Assembly (NCBI GenBank): GCA_907163375.1
Contig: CAJQUW010007128.1
Location: forward strand, 42,761-106,760
DNA: 64,000 nt
Source of the DNA: Prostheceraeus crozeri
Lineage: Eukaryota; Platyhelminthes; Polycladida; Euryleptidae
Direction: 5' to 3'
This document shows positions 29,506 to 38,715 of this stretch, piece after piece (the first letter of the stretch is position 1; each line of letters opens with the position of its first letter). Made by a program: the position numbers and the translations under genes. The notes under the pieces were generated by a model. That model was not told the origin of the DNA. It did not search any database and saw nothing but the letters and a program-made list of their open reading frames with translations.

Positions 29506-29915
29506 TGAGTTGGTTGACTGCTGACGATATTAAGACTAAAGTGCAGCGTAATGCAGACGAAGCGACGTTGAAAGCTTTCGATAATGTCTATTCACTCGAT
29601 ACCTTACCACCTGCAGTAAATCACTATCCCATCTTTATTGTGCTAAACACTCATTCGCAGAATTTAGGCGGTGAGCATTGGAAAGCGATCTTTATTGGAG
29701 AATACCGACGTGGTGAACTATTTGACTCTCTTGCTCAACCTCCAAATATACCAAAACAGCAGTGGTTGAGAAAACATACGCGTCAATATCAGCGAAATGA
29801 ACGCATACTACAACATCCACTTTCATCAACGTGTGGTGCTTTTGTACTGTACTTCATCTTAAAACGTTTACATGTATCTCGATTTGCATCTGTTATTCAA
29901 AACTTTTCAACATGA
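29505..29915 (+). CDS. Adenain-type cysteine protease (PRO) of Polinton B
   Basis: A 136-residue protein of the adenovirus protease/Ulp1 (C5/C48) fold. The order His58 (GGEHWKAIFI), Asp74 (ELFDSLAQPP), Cys110 (SSTCGAFVLYF) gives a complete catalytic triad. It would cleave virion precursors during maturation. It is the last gene of the rightward cluster. Its stop is six bases from the end of the convergent TBP-like gene. Confidence 0.9.
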   Translation: MSWLTADDIKTKVQRNADEATLKAFDNVYSLDTLPPAVNHYPIFIVLNTHSQNLGGEHWKAIFIGEYRRGELFDSLAQPPNIPKQQWLRKHTRQYQRNERILQHPLSSTCGAFVLYFILKRLHVSRFASVIQNFST

Positions 29916-29921
29916 TGTTTT

Positions 29922-30467
29922 TTATTTTACAATCCGCTGGGTACGTACATACTCAATGAGATAGTCTAGGACCACATTTGCTTGTACATGAGATTTTAGT
30001 CCAGTAATGATCACTTTACTATTATGAAAGATTGCCACATGCACAGGTAACCAACAACTAATGAGAGCTGCAGGAAAAAGTTCGGGTTCATAACACAAAC
30101 TGTAACTGCTGGTACGAATCTTCAAAAATGATAGACTGTCACTCAATTGAGTAGAGATCACCATATTGTCCACAGTCAGATTCGACATCACACACCTCTC
30201 CCTCTTCCATATCCGACGTAGTAGTCTTTGTAGCTCTAAGCGCATTGACTGCGCCGATAAATGAGAAAGGGCGCCGAGAATCTGTACAGTCCCATTTGGG
30301 AAGAGTTGAAGATTCCGTGAATTGTTCATCTTCACCACTAACATTTGAGGTCGGCCCGGGTAATACTTGCTGTTTGGAAGGTGTTGGTGTAATGTTGTGA
30401 GATCGATTTTGGTGTAGAGTCTGAAGCGACGGAGAATGTTGACGATGGTGTAGCGATGGCGCTTCAT
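29922..30467 (-). CDS. TATA-binding-protein-like protein (TBP core) in Polinton B
   Basis: A 181-residue protein, the size of a complete TBP core. The first half has TKIDLTTLHQHLPNSKYYPG and LQLFPNGTVQILGALS, which line up with [20 protein letters not shown] and the LIFSSGKMVCTGAKS strand pair of TBP repeat 1. The second half has LTVDNMVIST, YEPELFPAALI and VAIFHNSKVIITGLKS, lining up with the IQNMVGSC, YEPELFPGLIY and LIFVSGKVVLTGAK elements of repeat 2. Phenylalanines of the LFP and IF positions that kink the TATA box in TBP are present. The longer open frame to 30611 covers the neighbouring gene, so I start at the Met of MKRHRYTIVNIL. It would bind TATA-like promoters of the element. Confidence 0.8.
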   Translation of the reverse strand: MKRHRYTIVNILRRFRLYTKIDLTTLHQHLPNSKYYPGRPQMLVVKMNNSRNLQLFPNGTVQILGALSHLSAQSMRLELQRLLRRIWKRERCVMSNLTVDNMVISTQLSDSLSFLKIRTSSYSLCYEPELFPAALISCWLPVHVAIFHNSKVIITGLKSHVQANVVLDYLIEYVRTQRIVK

Positions 30468-30789
30468 GATGAAAGAATGAGTAAATTGAGCGATGTACCT
30501 TCCTTTTATACTTTTCCCAACTACCTTGATGAAATGTGAAGTTAGTATGAAGTTGGGAATGATAGAGTTGAATTCGCCGATTGTTGACGCGCAGCCAGAT
30601 GCGATTTCCAATACGTGAATGTCTTTTCATATAGAAGTATTTCAAGTCCTTCATGATATGATGTAGAGATTGAAAATGACGATAAGATAAAGCAAACTCT
30701 CTTCTCACATTTCCAGTTGAATCTTTGAAATAGACGTTTCGATCATGATCCGTTTCAATACGTTGTAGGGAATCTAATTTCCAACTCAT
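30139..30789 (-). CDS. Paired small domain protein 1 (possibly PC4-like)
   Basis: The first 110 residues (about 30460-30789) match the neighbour at 30812-31180: WKLDSLQRIETD, NVYFKDSTGN, a segment LSYRHFQSLHHIMKDLKYF, then GNRIWLRVNNRRIQLYHS and WEKYKRKVHRSIYSF. The strand-strand-helix order with G...R..LT...F..L is reminiscent of the PC4/p15 transcription coactivator fold that binds single-stranded DNA; this is tentative. The frame stays open to 30139 and overlaps the TBP-like gene by over 300 bases in a different frame; the overlapping tail is Ser/Thr/Pro-rich and may be real or incidental. Confidence 0.5.
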   Translation of the reverse strand: MSWKLDSLQRIETDHDRNVYFKDSTGNVRREFALSYRHFQSLHHIMKDLKYFYMKRHSRIGNRIWLRVNNRRIQLYHSQLHTNFTFHQGSWEKYKRKVHRSIYSFFHHEAPSLHHRQHSPSLQTLHQNRSHNITPTPSKQQVLPGPTSNVSGEDEQFTESSTLPKWDCTDSRRPFSFIGAVNALRATKTTTSDMEEGEVCDVESDCGQYGDLYSIE

Positions 30790-30811
30790 GATGTGTGGTA
30801 GTCATGTCTGA

Positions 30812-31180
30812 TTAAGATTTGCATAGTAGGGCGATGAACTCACGACGAATAAATGTCATGATGGAGCGATGTATATATCTTCTATACTTCTCCCAATTGT
30901 ATTTGCGAAATGAGAAACAGTTTGCGGAATGAGAATGGTAGATTTGAATTTCATTTCTGTAATGTTGAAGCCAAACTTGATCACCCAAGGAGATGAATCT
31001 TAATGTTTCAAAATATTCCAAATCCCTCATGATATCATTGAGGTTGACAAATTGTCGCCATGTTAATGTAATTCCTCTTGATGTATGACCATGAGAATTT
31101 TTGAAATGTACGTTTCCATCACGATCAACTCTGATATATTGTAGAGAGTCCAAAATCCAAGTCTTCATGATGTTATGCAA
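30812..31180 (-). CDS. Paired small domain protein 2 (possibly PC4-like)
   Basis: A 122-residue paralogue of the product at 30139-30789: WILDSLQYIRVDRDGNVHFK, then GITLTWRQFVNLNDIMRDLE, LGDQVWLQHYRNEIQIYHSH and NWEKYRRYIHRSIMTF. The gap between the two genes is 22 bases, so they arose by tandem duplication. A PC4-like nucleic-acid-binding fold is possible. Together with the TBP-like gene they form a three-gene minus-strand block placed between the protease and penton-like genes, divergent from the latter with 23 bases between starts. Confidence 0.5.
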   Translation of the reverse strand: MHNIMKTWILDSLQYIRVDRDGNVHFKNSHGHTSRGITLTWRQFVNLNDIMRDLEYFETLRFISLGDQVWLQHYRNEIQIYHSHSANCFSFRKYNWEKYRRYIHRSIMTFIRREFIALLCKS

Positions 31181-31203
31181 AGCCGCAGATCAGCAATATA
31201 AAA

Positions 31204-32601
31204 ATGTCGTTTTATCATATTTTGCTTAGCAATGCGGCTACAAAGAGATTTACTAGTAATCGAGCCGCACTCTTTTCTACTCCCATTGATCATGCACAAC
31301 AGCTAAATGGAAATTGGGAAGTGGGTGTCACTCAACTTGTTTATAGCAACTGTGTCTATACTTTTGATCATGAGGTGATGACTATTAATATGAGACGTAC
31401 AGCTGCTTATCAATGTGAAAAGGGGTGCCGAGTATACATTCCACAGTGGCCAAAGAAAGATCTCTTATCATGCAAAAGGTTTATATATGATTTCTTGAAT
31501 AAAGCGTGTAAACATATTGTCCAATTTACTCCGCACAATGATGATTATAATTATGTACATCATGTAGTTGAGAAAGATTGGATTGTTGGTTTAAGTCCAA
31601 GTTTAAGAAATGATTTAGGTTACCTCGCTAGCGCCTTAACAAGCTATGATAATTTTAACGTTAATTACCACATAAGTGGTCATAAACAGTTAATATATCG
31701 AGAGGAAGCTTATTATGTAGATCTTATTCCAAGAAATGAAAAGACGTTGGTGAAGAAGATTGTGATTAAGCCAAGAAAGACAAACATGACTCCTGAAACA
31801 TTATTGAAGAAATTTAATTATCTCCTTCGAGTTGATGGCAAACAAGTGGCAACATTGACTTATATCAAATCATCTAATCATATTGCAATAAGCAAATTAA
31901 ATGATGATGATCTAGTATTAGTTTGTTCAAAAGATTTTCATCAGTTCTTACGACATCGTTCTGCAGCTGTTCATGGAAAATCTGATATGCAACATTTACC
32001 ATGTGAAAGGTCAAATCAATTTGATACAGAATGGACCGTATCTTTATACAGAAAGTGTGTAGAGCCTTTAGGTGGTATCTTACATGAAACAAGAGTGTTG
32101 ATGCCTCGCATTATTACTTCGGTTAAATTGGTTGTAGATTATTTAAATGAAGTGATTAATGAGCAAAATATTTCATTTTCTGAAAAAGAAGGTACTTTGT
32201 CTCTCACTATAAGTGGAAAAGGTATTGAACTAATTATGGATAAAACTCTAATGGACATTTTGGGTTTTGATCAAAATATCTTTAAAAGTGGCACTGTAAC
32301 CAAAGCTAGCGCAGACATGTCGCTATCGCGTCGTATTAACTATTTTCAGATATATTCCAATATTGGTGAAGATGTACGTGTGGGAGATGTTGAAGCTCCA
32401 TTGCTAGCAATGATACCATACCAGCCAAAAAGCTGCAGTATTTTATCTGAGCATACTTTCAAGAAAGTGCATTATACAAAGCTGAAATCAAACTACATCC
32501 CACAAATTGATATTGCCATTTATGACGATGCTGGTGCGTTGATTCCTTTTCATAAAGATGCTGTGACAAGTATCACACTCCATTTCCGAATGAAGAGTTA
32601 A
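31204..32601 (+). CDS. Penton-like minor capsid protein 1
   Basis: A 465-residue frame. The N-terminus (YHILLSNAATKRFTSNRAAL then LNGNWEVGVTQLVYS) and the C-terminus (VGDVEAPLLAMIPY and QIDIAIYDDAGALIPF followed by a final SITLHF strand) match the penton-like jelly-roll protein of Polintons and adintovirus-like genomes. It would occupy five-fold vertices. A second, diverged copy follows directly. The stop overlaps a short ATG-started frame (TAATG), and the main ATG of the next gene is close by. Confidence 0.7.
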   Translation: MSFYHILLSNAATKRFTSNRAALFSTPIDHAQQLNGNWEVGVTQLVYSNCVYTFDHEVMTINMRRTAAYQCEKGCRVYIPQWPKKDLLSCKRFIYDFLNKACKHIVQFTPHNDDYNYVHHVVEKDWIVGLSPSLRNDLGYLASALTSYDNFNVNYHISGHKQLIYREEAYYVDLIPRNEKTLVKKIVIKPRKTNMTPETLLKKFNYLLRVDGKQVATLTYIKSSNHIAISKLNDDDLVLVCSKDFHQFLRHRSAAVHGKSDMQHLPCERSNQFDTEWTVSLYRKCVEPLGGILHETRVLMPRIITSVKLVVDYLNEVINEQNISFSEKEGTLSLTISGKGIELIMDKTLMDILGFDQNIFKSGTVTKASADMSLSRRINYFQIYSNIGEDVRVGDVEAPLLAMIPYQPKSCSILSEHTFKKVHYTKLKSNYIPQIDIAIYDDAGALIPFHKDAVTSITLHFRMKS

Positions 32602-32610
32602 TGCAAACGT

Positions 32611-34161
32611 ATGCTAATATATTTTTCCAATGTGAATAATATGGAAAGTGAAAATAAGGACTCGTTTCTAATCTACTTGCCCAGTAATGCTTCTATGAAT
32701 AAATTTCCCAAAAATAAACCATCAGACTATCGAGTAGAATTAAATCGCCCACTGCATTTAGAAGGTGAATGGGAGGTTGGCGTTTCTAGTATTTGCTATG
32801 ATAGCAATATTCAGAATGTGAATGATTTGGAAGAAATGATATTGACTCCTCGCACCCATGATGGAATAACGATGAATAATGCATTTCACTTCCCATACAA
32901 TTTAACATCAGATGGAAAGTGGAAATATGAATGGATTCAGATAAAATCAGATTCTTATGAACCATTTTGGAATGAGAAAATTATTAAGGCATTCAACAGT
33001 GGTAATACTTCCATCATGAAGAATAAAAATCAGAAAGCTTATGAGTTTACTATCTATCATTGGAGTGGGAGACAGTTCCTCCGCTTTCATTCTTTTACTA
33101 AAGGTCTTACGCTGAGGTTGGATAATGAATTCTATCCACATCTTGGTTTTGGTCATGGACTACATCTAACATCAATTGCTATTGCAAATGTTAAAAAAGT
33201 TTATTCAAATCGAATCAACAAATTTCATTATAGATTTAAAATATTTGATGAAGATGTTGTAGAATGCGAAGAACGCATCATTTTGAAAAAGCGTCGTGTT
33301 CAACCTTTATCACTTATTGAGTTAGTAAAACGATGGAGTGAGACTGTGGGTAAGAAGTATGGAGAGAAAATTATGGCGAACAAAAATAAGTTGGTTATTC
33401 AGAAATATAATGACAAACTTACAGTTTATTTCTCTCCAACCTTGCGTCATTTTGTAAGACATTATACACCTATTATTGGAAGCGGTGTGGTGTATGGTTC
33501 TCATGAATATCACACTAAAGCTGATTCAGTTAATGATGAATGGTGGGTGGACATCTATGGCGATCGCATCAAGAAAATTTACCAGTCTTATGAAGAATCT
33601 AAAGTTGCTATCAATATAATGCCGCGTCTATATCATACAGTTGAAAGCTTCATTCATGTAGTAAATCCTTATATACAACAGAAGTTGAAGCATGTGATGA
33701 AAAGTAAATATGATGTAAAGACACACCACATTTCGTTTTCAATTGAAAATCAACGCGTTGTTCTGAGACTGGGTGATGACATTCAATGTCAATTGAGTAA
33801 AAATTTGAAAAAACTCTTTGGTTTTTCAATGCTACAAACTGTGTTTACTGCTGCGCATACGATTGGTATAGAAACACCAATGACACTTGATAAACATGAA
33901 CAGCACCTTTACATTCAAAGGGATTTGATTCTACCTATTTCTGTTGGTGAGAAAAAAGAATATATTTTACGCGATTTCATTCATGATCAAGACGCTTCAT
34001 ATGGAATAGTCGAGAAGATGTTTGAATCTATTTTCTATCATCCCGTCGTCAAACAAACTATACCCTCTATTGCTATCAAAATTACCAATGGTTTACAAGA
34101 GTGCATCCATGTGAAAGATACTAAATCCCTCGTAACTTTAGTGTTTCGGAAAACAAAGTGA
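32611..34161 (+). CDS. Penton-like minor capsid protein 2
   Basis: A frame of up to 516 residues; the Met at 32641 (MESENKDSFLIYLPSNASMN) is the more likely start because conservation begins there. It shares with its neighbour the N-terminal YLPSN...PLHLEGEWEVGVSSICY pattern and a C-terminus ending LVTLVFRK. The two copies differ widely, so the duplication is old. Two vertex proteins could form distinct vertices or a penton base and spike. Confidence 0.7.
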   Translation: MLIYFSNVNNMESENKDSFLIYLPSNASMNKFPKNKPSDYRVELNRPLHLEGEWEVGVSSICYDSNIQNVNDLEEMILTPRTHDGITMNNAFHFPYNLTSDGKWKYEWIQIKSDSYEPFWNEKIIKAFNSGNTSIMKNKNQKAYEFTIYHWSGRQFLRFHSFTKGLTLRLDNEFYPHLGFGHGLHLTSIAIANVKKVYSNRINKFHYRFKIFDEDVVECEERIILKKRRVQPLSLIELVKRWSETVGKKYGEKIMANKNKLVIQKYNDKLTVYFSPTLRHFVRHYTPIIGSGVVYGSHEYHTKADSVNDEWWVDIYGDRIKKIYQSYEESKVAINIMPRLYHTVESFIHVVNPYIQQKLKHVMKSKYDVKTHHISFSIENQRVVLRLGDDIQCQLSKNLKKLFGFSMLQTVFTAAHTIGIETPMTLDKHEQHLYIQRDLILPISVGEKKEYILRDFIHDQDASYGIVEKMFESIFYHPVVKQTIPSIAIKITNGLQECIHVKDTKSLVTLVFRKTK

Positions 34162-34465
34162 AGTCTTTATACAACATTTATTGAAATATGTGCATGAATG
34201 TGAAGCAATAGACTTTATACAACATCCACTGAAAATATATACATGAGCACACTTCAATAAACATTGCTATATACAAAAAGTCTTTTTACTTCGTGAAGGG
34301 TGGAAATATACAGGGATAGGAAAAATGTCTTTCAGTGGAAAAGTCATCACATGGGGAATGTACAGATGTGGACACATATTCACAAGGAAAAACAATCTCA
34401 TGCGATACATAAAACAACAATGTTTATCTACAGAAATCAACATCAAAATACTAAGTTAAGGATGA
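34162..34465. terminator. Convergent 3' end region with polyadenylation signals
   Basis: AATAAA on the plus strand at 34256-34261 serves the penton-like gene. AATAAA on the minus strand (TTTATT at 34177-34182) serves PolB. The two signals lie past each other, so the transcripts would overlap at their 3' ends. Two copies of a GACTTTATACAACATCC-like stretch are also present (34161-34235). Confidence 0.5.
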
Positions 34466-37400
34466 TTATGCAAAGACGTCTCCTGAATGTGGTAGTGTGG
34501 GTTTAATTCTTTTGGGTGGTGGTATGCCTGTATCAGGATGTCCATGTGGAAGAGATATGTTGTGTTCTAACCAGCACCTCTTATCCTCCCATGCTGAAAG
34601 CGCCCGTTTCCTAAAAGTATGAGTTTTGATCTCATGCGACTTAGATTTTAAGATTGTCATATTGACAAACGTTATATTTTTATTTCTATAGGCTTTCCTG
34701 AAATTCTTATGTTTCATGTTAGAGACCAATGATCTTGATATGCCTTTAGCGCGCTTAATGCTATCATCGCTATCCTTTAATTTCATACTGTACATTTTTG
34801 GACGGAGGAGAATCATTTCAGCTATCTCCTTCCCTGCTGTCTCATCCTTAAAGCAGCCAAGTTTGGCCTTATTTTTGATGGAGTAGAGTGGGTGATCAGT
34901 AGGATAATTTGATGTATCAAAATATCTTTCTAAAGATTTTCCTACTTCATTAAAATTTAAATCTTTTTGAGTGGTAATACCTAAGAAGAAACTATCTGTG
35001 TCACCACCCAACAAACGAACCTCTTTTACGAGAGGACACGGTTTTAGTATTTTATAGAAGAGTTGATACATTTCAAGCTTGGAGTAATCTAGTACAGCTT
35101 GACCAATATAGATGGGTTTGCACAACTCAACTTCAGATTTTATCATTTTAACACCTATAAGGTCCTCATCGATAATGTCTCTATCGATGAATAGAGGTGA
35201 TGAGATCAATTTGTGATACTTTTGATCATCATTAACTAGTTTGTAGTTTACGCGCCTTCTAACATCCTCCATCGTCTTACCAAATAGACTGTTGTTCTTA
35301 TATTTATAAAAATCTTTTTCAAAATTATTTTGGGCCAGTGCACGTTTCTGGCTGTTGCTATCAATATATGGTTTGAGGAAGGCTTTCTGTCTAAATTTAA
35401 TAATGCGGTGAACTCTTTTTAAAATCATGCCCATTTCTAAATAAAATTTTAAGATGCTAAAGTGGACTAGATAGTTTTCCTTATCATACTGGATGAGTAA
35501 AAGTTTGCGGCAAGGCTTATAGTCGGGTTGACCGCATGATTCTAAATCTTTATGAAATTGTTTCATAAAGTCGGAAAACATATCTTTACTCACTTCACCT
35601 GATTCGGGTGCGAGTGGAAAATCTACGGTTTTATGTTTAATATTATTTGGATAGATTAGATCTATCTCAAAATAATATCCCCAATCACCTTCATCTGGAA
35701 TTGCTAGTATGTTAGAAGGGTTGGAGAGATGCTGAATTTCACTATCATCTAACCAGCTAAACTCAGAGTGAGGGAGTGGTTTGGATAGTGAACTACCATA
35801 TAAATTATTTTGGTCATAATACTTAAGATGAGTCTGATCATTACCTACTGTTTCAGATTTTAACCTATGTTTATTTACAAATGTGAGACCACCGCGAATT
35901 CCTCGCTCAAATAAATTATACATCTCTGGATCTTGTAAGAGATGAATGGTCTCACCAGTCATTTTAAAAGCAGACTTAAATGACATGGCTGGCAGACTGA
36001 CAAAGTGGACGGGATCTAACTTATCTTCTTCTAATGCCACTCGTCGAAACTCCTGAAATACATCAGCCAGCAAAAATACATCTAACTTAAGGTAGGCAAT
36101 CATATATTCGCCAAATGTATGGCAGTCAAATTTTATCCATGCATCTTGTGCATGATCATAATCTTCGATCTTACATTCTGCGCCGGTCAAATCATTTTTA
36201 AATTTATCTATGGGCGGAAGAGAAGTCTCGCCGAGTTTACTAATCGCATCAAAATATGCATATGGAAAGACTCCTTTCCGTGTGATGACTTCATCGGTTA
36301 GATTTGGATATTGTTTCTTAAGATTTTGTGTTAGTGGAAGAGACTTTAGATTTTGTACGAGAGAGGCCAGTGATGCAGTCATAAATTGGTAGGAATCTAA
36401 AAATTTTATATCAAAATAGACCGTCTTATTTTCTTTAGTTTTATCGACATGCACTTTTGCTGTCATGGCCATAAACTTCTCTCTCGTTTGTGCTATTACA
36501 TCAAGCTTCCACTCTTTCATTTGACCTAAACCTCCTTTTATTATCATATGGCTGTCGTAGCCCTTGAAATTATGGAAAATGACGGGTAAAGTACGCCGTT
36601 TCATCCTAAGTGAAAAATTGCATTTTGAACATAGTGCGTTTCTAAATTTACCATTGATGTGATCATGGTCGCGCACTTTCTTAATCTTATCATCGTCAAA
36701 TGTTTTACTACATTTGGGGCAAACGTTGCAACTATCAAATTTTGCTTGATCATCTGCTGTCATATGCAATGATCTGCGATAGAGTTCACCATCATACTTT
36801 TGTTGAAATTTTACAGCCTGTTCGAGGAATTGTAGGAATTGGTAAATACAATCCTCACCTTGCCAGACGCGCATTTTATTTTGCCTACTCCTAAAGTGAT
36901 CATGCCATACTTCATAGCAGGAAATGGCTGCTGGTCGATGGATGTTATCATCGATATAACATTCGATGTCAGCATAGATGACACGAAGAGGACTTAGTTC
37001 ATCACCATTCTCTCTATATGAAAACTCCTTATCTTTGGGCATGCGCTCCATTTGTAGTTTACCTCGCTTACACCATTCGTAATGAGTTTCAAATTTAGTT
37101 TTCCTCCTAAAGTGGCGAATACATCTGTCGCAGTAATATAACTCTCTCCTAGAGTTTTCTAAGTGGTGGTATAAGCGAGAGATTTTGGGAATACCGCAGT
37201 AGTGCCATTCCTCACTATCATCCTGTTTTACTAATAACAGGTTTACTGTACGTTCATAACAACTCGAACGCGAGTTGTAGCGCACACCCTTCAATCCCTT
37301 TTCCCAAACATGGAGAACTATTTTAATATTGTTCAATTTTTCAAATTTTTCTATATCTTTAATTTTCATATCGTCACTATTACAGTCATCGAAGTTTAAT

Positions 37401-38437
37401 TCATTCTCCCACTGCCTATAGCTATATGTGCGATTTCGATTCGCATTGATGTCATTATAGTGGAGAATGGAGAGGACAGCATATTTAAAACATTGCGATT
37501 CGCAATCGACATTGATGACTGCTGTTTTGTTTTTTAAATTTTTTGGAAGTTTAAAGGAGCCTCGACCACTATGATTTCCTAATAAACTGATTTTAAATAA
37601 GGCGGACTCAATGCCGTGAAAAATGAGACCGCTATCGCGCTCGTTAAATTTATCAATATTTAATTTTAATCCTTGGATGTGAAAATTTATCCAAGACTCA
37701 TAGTCTACAACCTCGGTTGCAGGAGAGGAGGGTATGTGAAACTCCAACCTCTCTATTATTTGTCCGGTATGGTGGTCGATTTTTACATATTTTATTTTAA
37801 GATAGATGAGCGCCTTCATCCTAAAATTGTCTAAATTGTTGAAGAGCGCTTCTATCAATGATGAATTTTGATGAAACCATTCCTCAAAGTTAGCAATGGT
37901 TTCTGAGGAGTCCATCTGGTAGTTCCTCACTAAATTATTTATGGACACTTCAGTGAGTCGGATAGAGGAGGTACCGTTGGTGTAGGCATCGTTCGTGTGT
38001 GTATGTTGAAGTCTGTGCGGAGATAGTTCAAAACGTGTCTCGAAAGACTGAGCGCACAAGTCGCAAGAAAAGGAGACGACGTTAACAGAATCATCCCCAC
38101 CTTCGGAGATTGATGCCGGCTTAGGTCGACAAACACCTCGCTTGATGTGTCGGGTGAGATCCCATTTCCTCGTGAAGATGTGCCCACAGTCAGCACATTC
38201 CCACTCGTTGCCATGCCGCGACAGTTCTGAGGTGGAACTCACATCACCTGAAAGAGAAATCATTCTATCATCTCTGTTCAAGCCTCAGTGTATTGTTACA
38301 ACCTACCTTGACTCAATAACTCTAAACTTTCCTCGAGAAGGGAGGGCGTTGGTGATGAAGTTGATGCCTGAAATTGAGGAAGATGCTATTAACCACACGT
38401 TTGAGGGAGATGAGAGAGGAAATCTTCAACTTACCAT
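34466..38437 (-). CDS. Protein-primed DNA polymerase B (PolB) of Polinton B, with introns
   Basis: The main exon (34466-38247) holds 1260 codons. Domains: two C2H2 fingers (residues 29-51 and 73-95 of the open frame); a conserved N-terminal region with ESQCFKYAVLSILHY; a C2H2/C2HC finger near 384-404; exonuclease motif I YADIEC (436-441); an endonuclease VII-like zinc module CPKCSKTF...DHDHINGKFRNALCSKC (521-554); exonuclease II FHNFKGYDSH; exonuclease III YLKLDVFLLADV; motif A YYDQNNLYG; motif B NNSLFGKTM; motif C GGDTDSF. GT-AG introns lie at 38248-38306 and 38368-38434, the latter directly after the ATG (38435-38437). The enzyme replicates the element from its protein-primed ends. Confidence 0.92.
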
Positions 38438-38715
38438 TTCAACGAAATCAAGTTTAAGGTTGATACTTCAACAAGATAGAGACTTCACTCAAATTTGGAA
38501 TTCACGAGATAGCAGTTCACTTGTACACCTCAAATAATAACAGAATTCGCTAGAGAACACTTCACTTATACGTCACAAAGACAGAGTGAAATGATACGGA
38601 TGTCACTTTACATATATACTTTCATATTCATCATTCATTGGCTGCTCATTCTGATTGGCTGCTTGTTGATACTTAAGAATTAGAAAACATTTCAAAGTCA
38701 TTATTCACAGTCAAC
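38438..38715. promoter_or_regulatory. Divergent promoter region
   Basis: A palindromic TATATA core (near 38612-38620) lies between the PolB start and the gene at 38716. Two inverted CCAAT boxes (CATTGGCTG, GATTGGCTG at about 38636-38666) lie on the side of the rightward gene. The region could serve both directions. Confidence 0.5.

Noticed and set aside
36119-36894. Plus-strand frames inside the PolB gene
   Set aside because: Shadows of the long PolB frame.
38142-38537. Plus-strand 131-codon frame over the start of PolB
   Set aside because: It is antisense to the PolB 5' exons, zinc-finger codons and introns, and has no domain of its own.
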